DNA of 7,119 bases. It comes from JAGWFU01 sp035534575. GTDB taxonomy: Archaea > Micrarchaeota > Micrarchaeia > Micrarchaeales > Micrarchaeaceae. Every line of letters starts with the position of its first letter. Positions within the stretch are counted from its first letter, which is position 1. The stretch lies in NCBI GenBank assembly GCA_035534575.1, contig DATLRT010000032.1, forward strand, positions 1 to 7,119, given 5' to 3'. The notes beneath the pieces were generated by a model. It was not told where the DNA came from. It saw only the letters and a list, made by a program, of their open reading frames with translations, and ran no database searches. Of this stretch, positions 1-6,104 are shown in pieces. The position numbers and the translations under genes are program-made.

Positions 1-135
1 AAGGTAGTTGGTTGCGGGTCTTGCGCTGTTTATCACCGCCACAGCCGCAACGAAGACCGCGATTATCAGGAGAGCCCAGGAGTAAGTGGTGAGCAGCTCC
101 AGCGCCGACTGCTGCTTCAGCCCTTTGCCGCTCAT
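1..135 (-). CDS. Type IV pilin-like protein with class III signal peptide (3' end cut by window edge)
   Basis: The first 45 codons are visible; the rest lies to the left of the window. The protein starts MSGKGLK and continues QQSALELLTTYSWALL, followed by a hydrophobic stretch to about residue 35. A short basic leader, a Q-S-A-L-E core and a hydrophobic helix are the hallmark of archaeal pilins with a class III signal peptide (the DUF361 type). The predicted cut is just before Q9-S10, leaving Glu13 at +5, by an A24 prepilin peptidase; such a peptidase is encoded at 4447-5325. The mature helix would form the core of an extracellular filament or remain membrane-anchored. Two ATGs are adjacent (138-136 and 135-133). 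I chose the second because GGTGAT at 144-139 then stands three bases away, as at other starts here. The gene follows the HAD gene by 42 bases. The type of pilin cannot be told without the C-terminal part. Confidence 0.82.
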   Translation of the reverse strand, partial: MSGKGLKQQSALELLTTYSWALLIIAVFVAAVAVINSARPATNYL

Positions 136-138
136 CAT

Positions 139-144
139 ATCACC
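139..144 (-). promoter_or_regulatory. Ribosome binding site of the pilin-like gene
   Basis: On the minus strand the bases read GGTGAT, complementary to the usual archaeal 16S 3' end (…ATCACC…). It abuts the first ATG (138-136) and lies three bases from the second ATG (135-133). The three-base spacing matches SOD, the peptidase and the putative gene at 7115, so it favours the second ATG as the start. Confidence 0.6.
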
Positions 145-162
145 TATGCCTTATCAGCATAG

Positions 163-171
163 ATATTTATT
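163..171 (-). promoter_or_regulatory. Possible TATA box for the pilin-like gene
   Basis: The minus strand reads AATAAATAT here, in the short gap and extreme 3' end region of the HAD gene. Its centre is about 32 bases before the pilin ATG, so transcription would begin around position 141, almost at the ribosome binding site. The pilin may therefore be expressed on its own as well as by read-through from leuS and the HAD gene. Composition and spacing are the only evidence. Confidence 0.4.
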
Positions 172-177
172 GCATTC

Positions 178-813
178 TCACAGGGCCTTCTCGAATGCCT
201 CTATAGTCTTGAATATATAATCAGGCTTCATGCTCTTCAGCCTGTGGTAGCTGTCGAATCCGTCCGCTATAGCGCACGATGCCACATGCGCCAGCTTTGC
301 AGATATCACGTCGTCAACCATGTCGCCTATGTATATAGACCTTCTGCCTCCGACTCCCAGCGTCTTCACAACCGCCATTATGCCCGATGGGTTGGGCTTC
401 ATCGCCTTGAGCGACTTCGCGCTCGATATTATGTCGAAGTAGTCCGATATCCCCAGAAGCTCAAGCTCCCTCATCAGCCTGTGCTCGTTGCCGTTTGATA
501 CTATGGCCATGTACTTGTCCGCCTTCCTCAGCCTCTCCAGCAGTTGCCCGGTGCCGTTCTGCAGCCTGGGCTTGCTCATGTAAAATGGAATCTCCGCCAA
601 CGGAACCAGTATGCTGTTCTTGCGCACCTCTCCAGACAGCCTCTTCCTCCTTAGGTCTATGTTCATCTTGCCGAAGTCCTTCATCGAGCTGTCCTTGTTC
701 CACATCTTGAACGCGTGCTTCACGCTCTCGTTCAGCCTCAGTGCGAACCTCATCCCGTTCAGCGTGCCGTCCCAGTCGAATATGAAAGCCTCGTACTTGT
801 TGAGAAGTCCCAT
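178..813 (-). CDS. HAD-superfamily phosphatase (phosphoglycolate phosphatase-like, subfamily IA)
   Basis: A cytoplasmic hydrolase of about 211 residues that would use a nucleophilic aspartate and Mg2+ to remove phosphate from a small metabolite. All four HAD motifs are present (numbered from the upstream GTG at 822): FDWDGTL at 15-21 with Asp16 and Asp18, IVSNGN with Ser109, MKPNP with Lys142, and IGDMVDD with Asp167 and Asp171. The region between motif I and motif II (about 22-95) is the expected position of an alpha-helical C1 cap, which suggests the PGP/beta-phosphoglucomutase side of the family. The substrate cannot be read from sequence. I chose the ATG at 813-811 because it overlaps the leuS stop as TGATG and has a GGA-type site four bases upstream; a GTG at 822 would add only three residues. 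Translation is therefore probably coupled to leuS. No signal peptide or membrane segment is seen. Confidence 0.88.
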   Translation of the reverse strand: MGLLNKYEAFIFDWDGTLNGMRFALRLNESVKHAFKMWNKDSSMKDFGKMNIDLRRKRLSGEVRKNSILVPLAEIPFYMSKPRLQNGTGQLLERLRKADKYMAIVSNGNEHRLMRELELLGISDYFDIISSAKSLKAMKPNPSGIMAVVKTLGVGGRRSIYIGDMVDDVISAKLAHVASCAIADGFDSYHRLKSMKPDYIFKTIEAFEKAL

Positions 814-3695
814 CAGATCCACGATATGTCTATGCTCGGCTTGTCCGGCAGCGCCCTCGATGCCCTCTGTGACTTCGACTCCTTCTCCGCCTCAATCACT
901 ACCTGCGCGCCCACCTTGTCGGAGATGTATGCCGCGGCGTCCTTGAATCCGGCCATCGAGTTGGCGGAGCTCACCTCGCTCATAGGCGTGAGACTCTTCA
1001 TACGCTTGGCGAACTGGCCGAGGAACTTGGCAAGCGCCTCCTTGTCTATTTCGCCGAGCGACTTGTCCTGCATCGCAGCGGGCATGCTCTTCGAGCCCGC
1101 AAGCGAGTTGTAAGCCCTTAGCTTCCAGTCGTCAGCGATAATCAGCTTGATCTCCGAGACTTTCTTGCCTTTGTTCGCGTCTATCTTCGACGAGAGCGAG
1201 ATTCCCTGGATGACGTCGTTGACCGTGTTGGCTATCATCTCCTCCACTGCCTCCTCCTCCTTGCTCACCATCTGCTCGTTGAACTGGGGCCACTTCTCTC
1301 CGACCACGAGGCTCTGCTTGCCCAGCATGTGCCAGAACTCTTCAGCCACGTGCGGCATTATGGGGGCCATCATCAGCACCACCGCCTCCAGGAACTCCCT
1401 GACAACTATCTCGTTGCTGCCTCCCCTCTCGTTGTAAAGCCTCAGTTCCGTCACTGAGTTGAAATATGCGTCGGTGTATGCGTTCTTCAGGCTTATGCTG
1501 TCCATCAATTCAGTTACCCTATTTATCTTGGAGTTGAGCTTTGAGTAGAGCCAGAAATCCATGTGCGAGAGCTCCTTGCTCTTCATTCCCGCCAGGTTCT
1601 CGATTGACCTGCTTATGAACTCGTTCCTCGATGTGACGCTGCTCACCGCCTCGGCGCTGAAATCGGTCTCCGTGTCAAGGTCCGCCCCCGCGATGAGGAC
1701 GAACCTCAGCGGGTCTGCGCCATATTTCTCAAGACCCTCCTTGAGCGGCACTATGTTGCCCAGGCTCTTGCTCATCTTCTCGCCCTCGTATGTTACGAAG
1801 CCGTTTGTGACTATCTCCTTCGGCCACTTGTCCTTGTCGAAAAGGGCGACATGGTTGAATATGTACATGGTAAGATGGTTCCAGACAAGGTCTGGGCCGG
1901 AGAATCTTGCCGTGTCCGCATACCAGTAGCCGTAAGACTCCCTGCATCTCTTGACGAGCATTGAGTCAAGCCCTGTTGCTGAAGAGACCGACTCGGGCGT
2001 GCCCTTTCCGAGATAAACGTAATCGAAGAACTCCTGCTTGAGCTGCTCCGGCTGCACGCTGTTTGACTTAAGTATTTGGTAGAAGGTGTAGAGCGACATG
2101 TATATCGTAGAGTCTGACAGGGATTCTATTATGTGGTCCGGGTTGAATGGAAACTTTGTGCCGAGTCCCTGCTCCCTCTCTGCAGACCTGACGTCTATCC
2201 ACTCCACCACCTTCTCGAAAGTGGACCTGTATTTCTCTGGGAAGATGCGTATCTCCTTCAGCGCCCCTCTCACATCCTCCTTCCATGAGGGGTCGCCGTA
2301 GTTTATGAACCATTGGTTCTCCACTATCTTGACTATAACCCTTGTTCCGCACCTGCACACAACCGGTTCGGTGTTTCCTATCGTATATATCTCGAAAGCG
2401 TCCTTGCTGGCGATCAGGTCCGCCTTTATCTTGTCCCTGGCCTGTGGTTCGCTCATTCCCGCGTACTTGCCAACCAGCATCTTTCCCCAGTGCGATTCCT
2501 CCCTGTAGGCGAGCTTTGTGGCGAACTCTATCATGTCGTCTATCGCATCGGGATTCGTGTTAAGTATCTCAAGGTAGGCTAGCGCAGGTATCTCGGGGTG
2601 CAGCGGTTTTGTCTGTCCTGTTGCCACATCGCTCAGCGACCTGCCTATTGTCATCCCTCCCAAGGGTTCTATCTCTATAATCCTCTTGTACTGCATCTCA
2701 GGTACGGGGTATCCCTTTGCCTTGAGCCTCTCAAGCGCAACGTAGTCAAACGGCGCGTGCGCAGGTACGCTCATCACAACCCCGGTGCCGACGTCGCCCT
2801 TCACGAAGAAGCCGGGCAGCACCACCACGCTCTCGTTGCTGATCGGGTTGACCGCCTTCTTGCCAAGCAGCTCCTTGCCCTTCATCTCCTTCTCTACAGC
2901 GATGCCGAACTGGTACTCAAGCATCTTCGCCGCCTCCTTGGCTAGATAGAATCTCTCATCGCCGATTTTCGCTATGACGTAATCGAGCTCCTCGTTGACG
3001 AATATGTTCGTGACTCCGTAGATTGTCTCCGGCCTATATGTGGCGCACGGGAAGAAGGCACCGCCATCCGGATCCTTGAACTTCACCGCTGTTATCTCCT
3101 CTATCTCCGGCTGGAGGTCGTGCTTCGTGTCGTGCTGCCCAACCGCGTTGTTCTCGTTGGTACACCAACCCACCGGGTGCCTTCCCTGGGTTATGTATCC
3201 CTTCTGCTTGAGCAGCTGGAACTGCCACTCCACCATCTTGCTGAATATAGGCTCTATCGAGACGAACCTTCTCCTCCAGTCTATCCCGTAACCGGCGAGC
3301 CTCATCCCAGTTTCCATCTCACTCATGAAGTAGTTGGCGATGAAGACCGGGTCTACCATCTTCCTTATGTCCTCGTCCGGTATGTGGTAGTGCCTCTTCA
3401 GTTCCTCTATCAAATCCTGGTCGTTGTTCCTTATCCTCTTTGCGAAGGCGAGCACAGGAGTGCCGGTCGCGTGGAAGCCCATTGGGTAGAGGACGTTGAG
3501 TCCGCGCATGCGCTTGTATCTCGCGTAGGTGTCTGCGCTGCCGTAGGTCCTAAGGTGACCCATGTGCTGCGGCGCGTTGACGTACGGAAACGCGGCGGTG
3601 ACGAGCATCCCCTTCCTCTCGTCAGGCTCGACCTCGTAGACCCTGGCCTCCTTCCATGCGGCCTGCCACTTTGCTGTTATGCCTTTGTAGTCCAT
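813..3695 (-). CDS. leuS: Leucyl-tRNA synthetase, archaeal/eukaryotic type
   Basis: Class I aminoacyl-tRNA synthetase (about 960 residues, normal for the archaeal type) that attaches leucine to tRNA-Leu in the cytoplasm. Numbered from the chosen ATG: HIGH motif HMGH at 44-47 after FPYVNAP; CP1 editing domain with TYRPET near 219-224 and VPAHAPFD near 310-317, whose final Asp is the conserved editing residue; a CRCG pair (Cys447, Cys449) and Cys178 in GWC, possibly metal-binding; SDSTIY near 527-532; KMSKS at 640-644; a helical anticodon-binding domain to about 830; and a C-terminal tRNA-contacting domain ending ALPDKPSIDISWI, like the ends of other archaeal LeuRS. The frame stays open to an ATG at 3740, but MDYKGITAKWQ at 3695 matches the usual N-terminus and has GGTG eight bases upstream, so the 15 extra residues are probably untranslated leader. 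It heads a minus-strand cluster with the HAD and pilin genes. Confidence 0.96.
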   Translation of the reverse strand: MDYKGITAKWQAAWKEARVYEVEPDERKGMLVTAAFPYVNAPQHMGHLRTYGSADTYARYKRMRGLNVLYPMGFHATGTPVLAFAKRIRNNDQDLIEELKRHYHIPDEDIRKMVDPVFIANYFMSEMETGMRLAGYGIDWRRRFVSIEPIFSKMVEWQFQLLKQKGYITQGRHPVGWCTNENNAVGQHDTKHDLQPEIEEITAVKFKDPDGGAFFPCATYRPETIYGVTNIFVNEELDYVIAKIGDERFYLAKEAAKMLEYQFGIAVEKEMKGKELLGKKAVNPISNESVVVLPGFFVKGDVGTGVVMSVPAHAPFDYVALERLKAKGYPVPEMQYKRIIEIEPLGGMTIGRSLSDVATGQTKPLHPEIPALAYLEILNTNPDAIDDMIEFATKLAYREESHWGKMLVGKYAGMSEPQARDKIKADLIASKDAFEIYTIGNTEPVVCRCGTRVIVKIVENQWFINYGDPSWKEDVRGALKEIRIFPEKYRSTFEKVVEWIDVRSAEREQGLGTKFPFNPDHIIESLSDSTIYMSLYTFYQILKSNSVQPEQLKQEFFDYVYLGKGTPESVSSATGLDSMLVKRCRESYGYWYADTARFSGPDLVWNHLTMYIFNHVALFDKDKWPKEIVTNGFVTYEGEKMSKSLGNIVPLKEGLEKYGADPLRFVLIAGADLDTETDFSAEAVSSVTSRNEFISRSIENLAGMKSKELSHMDFWLYSKLNSKINRVTELMDSISLKNAYTDAYFNSVTELRLYNERGGSNEIVVREFLEAVVLMMAPIMPHVAEEFWHMLGKQSLVVGEKWPQFNEQMVSKEEEAVEEMIANTVNDVIQGISLSSKIDANKGKKVSEIKLIIADDWKLRAYNSLAGSKSMPAAMQDKSLGEIDKEALAKFLGQFAKRMKSLTPMSEVSSANSMAGFKDAAAYISDKVGAQVVIEAEKESKSQRASRALPDKPSIDISWI

Positions 3696-3771
3696 CTGAA
3701 GCGCACCATAACCGGGCCTATTGAGCACTCTGGCTCGCATCGGCTTATCGATAGAGTATTACCAAACCATT

Positions 3772-3780
3772 GTTTTAATA
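3772..3780. promoter_or_regulatory. Shared TATA-like element between leuS and SOD
   Basis: The plus strand reads GTTTTAATA and the minus strand TATTAAAAC, so one AT-rich box could serve both directions. For SOD its centre is about 36 bases before the ATG at 3813, placing the transcript start near 3802. For leuS it would put the start near 3750, giving a leader of about 55 bases to the preferred ATG at 3695, or about 10 bases to the in-frame ATG at 3740. No other convincing AT-rich box was seen in the rest of the 117-base gap (3696-3812). Confidence 0.5.
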
Positions 3781-3803
3781 CCTTTTGTGCCAGAATCATA
3801 TAA

Positions 3804-3809
3804 GGTGAG
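3804..3809 (+). promoter_or_regulatory. Ribosome binding site of SOD
   Basis: GGTGAG lies three bases before the ATG at 3813, within AAGGTGAGACG. It fixes the SOD start and belongs to the same start pattern as the pilin gene, the peptidase and the putative gene at 7115. Confidence 0.7.
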
Positions 3810-3812
3810 ACG

Positions 3813-4430
3813 ATGAGCAACTCAGAAGCAAATCACACTGTAAAGCCCATGCCTGTGGCATTCGACAAGCTGAAGGAGCTTATGGACGAGGACACGTACA
3901 AGTGGCACCACGACACTCACTATGCTGGTTACGTCAACAAGAGGAACGAGATAGAGAAGGAGCTCGTCACGGTTGACAGGAGCAAGGCGAACGCAAACTA
4001 CAGCCTGTTCAGGTCGCTCAAGTCTGAGGAGACCTGGAACGGCAACGGCATGGTGCTCCACGAGGTCTACTGGGACACGATGGGCGGCGACGGCGCTTAC
4101 GATGCCAACTCGCAGTTAATCAAGAAGATAGTCGAGGACTTCGGATCTTTCGACGCATGGAAGGCTGACTTCATAGCAACCGGCAAGTCGGGAAGGGGAT
4201 GGGTCGCGCTCTGCGCAGATGTGCTCACTGACGGCAAGCTGAGGAACTTCATATTCGACGTCCACAACCAGGGCGGCATAGTCGGCTCTGTCCCGCTCAT
4301 AGCTGCTGACATATTCGAGCACGCCTACTACCACAAGTACGGACCAGACAGGGCGGCGTACCTGAACGCGCTGGTGGCCAACATCGACTGGGCAAAGGCG
4401 GACTCGAGGTTCAGCAGGCTAGTGCACTGA
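3813..4430 (+). CDS. sod: Superoxide dismutase, Mn/Fe family (Mn-type markers)
   Basis: A 205-residue enzyme of usual length that converts superoxide to oxygen and hydrogen peroxide in the cytoplasm; no signal peptide is seen. The four metal ligands are in place: His32 in KWHHDTH, His83 in MVLHEVYW, and Asp166 and His170 in DIFEHAYY. The gateway residues His36 and Tyr40 are also kept. Gly79, four residues before the second ligand, together with Gln153 in HNQGG, is the pattern of Mn-type enzymes, which hold the active-site glutamine in the C-terminal domain; Fe-types usually put it four residues before His83. The segment resembles haloarchaeal SODs (HDQG…DVWEHSYYHDYGP) as I recall them. The usual Trp of DVWEH is Phe168 here, and the second His of the common HH pair is Tyr37. 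It probably shares a transcript with the peptidase gene 16 bases downstream. A SOD points to oxygen exposure. Confidence 0.95.
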   Translation: MSNSEANHTVKPMPVAFDKLKELMDEDTYKWHHDTHYAGYVNKRNEIEKELVTVDRSKANANYSLFRSLKSEETWNGNGMVLHEVYWDTMGGDGAYDANSQLIKKIVEDFGSFDAWKADFIATGKSGRGWVALCADVLTDGKLRNFIFDVHNQGGIVGSVPLIAADIFEHAYYHKYGPDRAAYLNALVANIDWAKADSRFSRLVH

Positions 4431-4436
4431 GCCTGC

Positions 4437-4443
4437 GGTTGAT
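4437..4443 (+). promoter_or_regulatory. Ribosome binding site of the prepilin peptidase gene
   Basis: GGTTGAT lies in the 16-base gap after the SOD stop and stands three bases before the ATG at 4447. It is GGTGAT with one extra T. The same GGTTGAT-three bases-ATG arrangement recurs at the right end of the window (7105-7117). Confidence 0.5.
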
Positions 4444-4446
4444 CGG

Positions 4447-5325
4447 ATGGACTTCTTCTACCTCAGGATTGCGAGCCTGATCATAATCGCGACAGTGTAC
4501 ATGCTGTTCGACGTGTTCAACAAGAGGAACGTCCCCACTGTATTCGCCTACGCCACACTGGCATACGGCCTTGCGCTCACTCTGCTGTACCAGACCCCGT
4601 CGCTGATCTACGAGAGCGTAGGGATAGCGCTCGTAGTCATAGGCGTCGGCTACGTGGTTTACAAGATAGGTCAGATAGGCGCCGCTGACATAATAGAGTT
4701 CGCGGCGATATCGCTGATGCTTCCACTGCAGCCGGTACCGTTCCTGGCGGGGATGCCAAGCCAGTTCGGGCTCCCCACGATCATCTCAGTATTCGTATGC
4801 ACCGGAATGGTTGCGCTTGTGACTGTGCCTCTTTACTACCTGCCAAAGGCTAGGCGCATGACCAAGAAGCCGCTGCTCTCGTTTGTCAGCAGGCAGGCGG
4901 TGCTAAAGTCCGCGCTGATAACGTCCGCCTATCTTCTATTCATAATATTCATGTTCGTGGAGCTGAGGATAATGCTGGCCGGAGTGGCCATACTGCTCAT
5001 AATGCTGATATTCTCTACGCTCATGATAATCTTCGAGAAGCCGATAACCGACTCCATGGTCGAGTACGTGGACTACAGGAAGTTCGACGAGGGCGACATA
5101 GTGGCATTCAACCTTATGACCCTTAAGCAGATAGCGGCAATCAAGAAGAAGGTGAGGAGCTTCGACCGCCTGCTCTCTGCCAAGCTGATAAGCGAGATGA
5201 GGGCAAAGCGGGTATCGATCAAGCTTCCGGTGTACAAGGACGCGGTGCCGCTGGCCCTGCCGATACTGGTGGGCGTGATAATATCTCTCACCCTCGGGAA
5301 CCTGATATTCTTCATACTTCCATGA
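4447..5325 (+). CDS. A24-family prepilin/preflagellin peptidase (membrane aspartyl protease)
   Basis: A 292-residue integral membrane protein that probably cleaves class III signal peptides from archaeal pilins or archaellins at the cytoplasmic face of the membrane. The two expected catalytic aspartates are visible: Asp22 at the end of the first helix in FDVFNKRNVP (family form D-x-…-R-x-(I/V)P) and Asp81 in IGAADIIEFAAI, a GxAD version of the GxGD motif. Seven or eight hydrophobic segments can be drawn (about 5-21, 33-48, 56-72, 84-101, 109-132, 152-172, 175-196, 267-290), with a charged region at 197-266 containing FDEGDIVAF. The last part (VPLALPILVGVIISLTLG) fits the C-terminal helix of archaeal members. 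It is longer than FlaK-type enzymes of about 230 residues. It is likely co-transcribed with SOD. The pilin-like product encoded at 1-135 is an obvious candidate substrate. FlaK, PibD and EppA roles cannot be told apart here. Confidence 0.85.
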   Translation: MDFFYLRIASLIIIATVYMLFDVFNKRNVPTVFAYATLAYGLALTLLYQTPSLIYESVGIALVVIGVGYVVYKIGQIGAADIIEFAAISLMLPLQPVPFLAGMPSQFGLPTIISVFVCTGMVALVTVPLYYLPKARRMTKKPLLSFVSRQAVLKSALITSAYLLFIIFMFVELRIMLAGVAILLIMLIFSTLMIIFEKPITDSMVEYVDYRKFDEGDIVAFNLMTLKQIAAIKKKVRSFDRLLSAKLISEMRAKRVSIKLPVYKDAVPLALPILVGVIISLTLGNLIFFILP

Positions 5326-5350
5326 TTTGAGCCCGGACATTCCCGCAAGC

Positions 5351-5360
5351 CTTTTAAGCT
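5351..5360 (+). promoter_or_regulatory. TATA-like box before the six-helix membrane protein
   Basis: CTTTTAAGCT sits in the 62-base gap after the peptidase gene, preceded by CCCGCAAGC. Its centre is about 32 bases before the ATG at 5388, which predicts a transcript start near 5381 and a leader of only a few bases. No good ribosome binding site precedes the ATG (GGGTTCGG only), consistent with a near-leaderless message. The T-rich run 5352-5363 could also end transcription of the SOD-peptidase unit. Confidence 0.5.
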
Positions 5361-5387
5361 TTTGATATTATCATTTAGTGGGTTCGG

Positions 5388-6080
5388 ATGCACTACGCAA
5401 GAGAGCACGTAAAGAGGTACTGGGGCTTCGCCTACAGGAAGGCTCTCGGCATATCCCTGATAACGTTCGCGGTGGCGATGGCAATAGGCGTCGCGTTCAG
5501 CTCCATGCTTGGGGCGACAGGCGCAGGCAATATCACCGGCTCAATACTCTTCTGGGGATTCCTCATCACGGTTACCGCAGTGGTGCTGGTGGCCAACTTC
5601 ATCAGGGCTCACACATCATGCGTCAAGTTCCTCACCAACGAGGAGCACAGGCACCACTCCAAGTACATGGGAATATGGATGATTGCCATAGTGCTTGGCG
5701 CGCTCGCATTCGTCACACCGATGCTTTACTTCAGCAGCGCGATAGAACCGCTTGTGCTGCTATTCAGCTTCGGCGGCGTATTCTGGATACTTTATCTTTC
5801 GATACTTATGCTCTTCAGGCACTCGTACCACGAGATTGCGGTGGGGGCGATAGCGCTCTGGGCAGTGTTCTTCATAGCGTTGATGAACCTCAGCGGCGCC
5901 AACCCCTCTGCCAACTCGACATACATACTGTTCGTCTCGGCCATCACGCTGATAATAGTCTGCGGCTTCACCGGGCTGATGATGGTATCAATATCCTCCA
6001 ACGAGTTCACAAAGGAGTTCGAATCATCCGTGCTGGGCAAGGGAACCACGCCCCGAAGGCGGGCTAGAAGAACAAGGTAA
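5388..6080 (+). CDS. Six-helix integral membrane protein of unknown function
   Basis: I do not recognise this 230-residue protein. Six hydrophobic helices can be placed at about 20-41, 48-74, 92-115, 119-143, 147-168 and 176-201. Charges follow the positive-inside rule: the N-terminus (HVKRYWGFAYRK), the loop at 71-93 (RAHTSCVK…EEHRHHSK) and the loop at 144-149 (RHSYHE) would be cytoplasmic, with both termini inside. The loops at 71-93 and 144-149 are rich in histidine, and the C-terminal tail ends in RRRARRTR, which could contact lipid headgroups or nucleic acid. No catalytic motif, ATP-binding site or transporter signature is seen. The gene has its own TATA-like box, is separated from the peptidase by 62 bases, and converges on the MoxR gene with a 24-base gap. 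A gene frame is well supported by the clean membrane topology; the function is open. Confidence 0.82.
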   Translation: MHYAREHVKRYWGFAYRKALGISLITFAVAMAIGVAFSSMLGATGAGNITGSILFWGFLITVTAVVLVANFIRAHTSCVKFLTNEEHRHHSKYMGIWMIAIVLGALAFVTPMLYFSSAIEPLVLLFSFGGVFWILYLSILMLFRHSYHEIAVGAIALWAVFFIALMNLSGANPSANSTYILFVSAITLIIVCGFTGLMMVSISSNEFTKEFESSVLGKGTTPRRRARRTR

Positions 6081-6104
6081 TACTGTCTGTTTCTTTCTGA
6101 AATC
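6081..6104 (+). terminator. T-rich stretch between convergent genes, possible terminator
   Basis: The 24 bases between the stop of the membrane protein gene and the stop of the convergent ATPase gene contain TGTCTGTTTCTTTCT (6084-6098). Archaeal RNA polymerase often stops at T-rich tracts on the coding strand, so this could end the plus-strand transcript. No hairpin is visible, and no comparable T-run serves the minus-strand gene. Confidence 0.35.

Noticed and set aside
3120..3803. Plus-strand open frame (227 codons) opposite the 5' part of leuS
   Set aside because: Antisense to strongly conserved LeuRS sequence, low-complexity V/L/H/R composition, and it runs into the leuS-SOD promoter region.
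5351..5363. AAGCTT palindrome within CTTTTAAGCTTTT as a regulator site
   Set aside because: It is short and explained by the TATA-like and T-rich nature of the element; no second copy supports a separate operator.
5378..6067. Second plus-strand frame (229 codons) over the six-helix membrane protein
   Set aside because: It overlaps almost completely, but its translation is rich in R, H, G and Q with no domain, whereas the other frame gives six regular membrane helices with correct charge distribution and fits the promoter.
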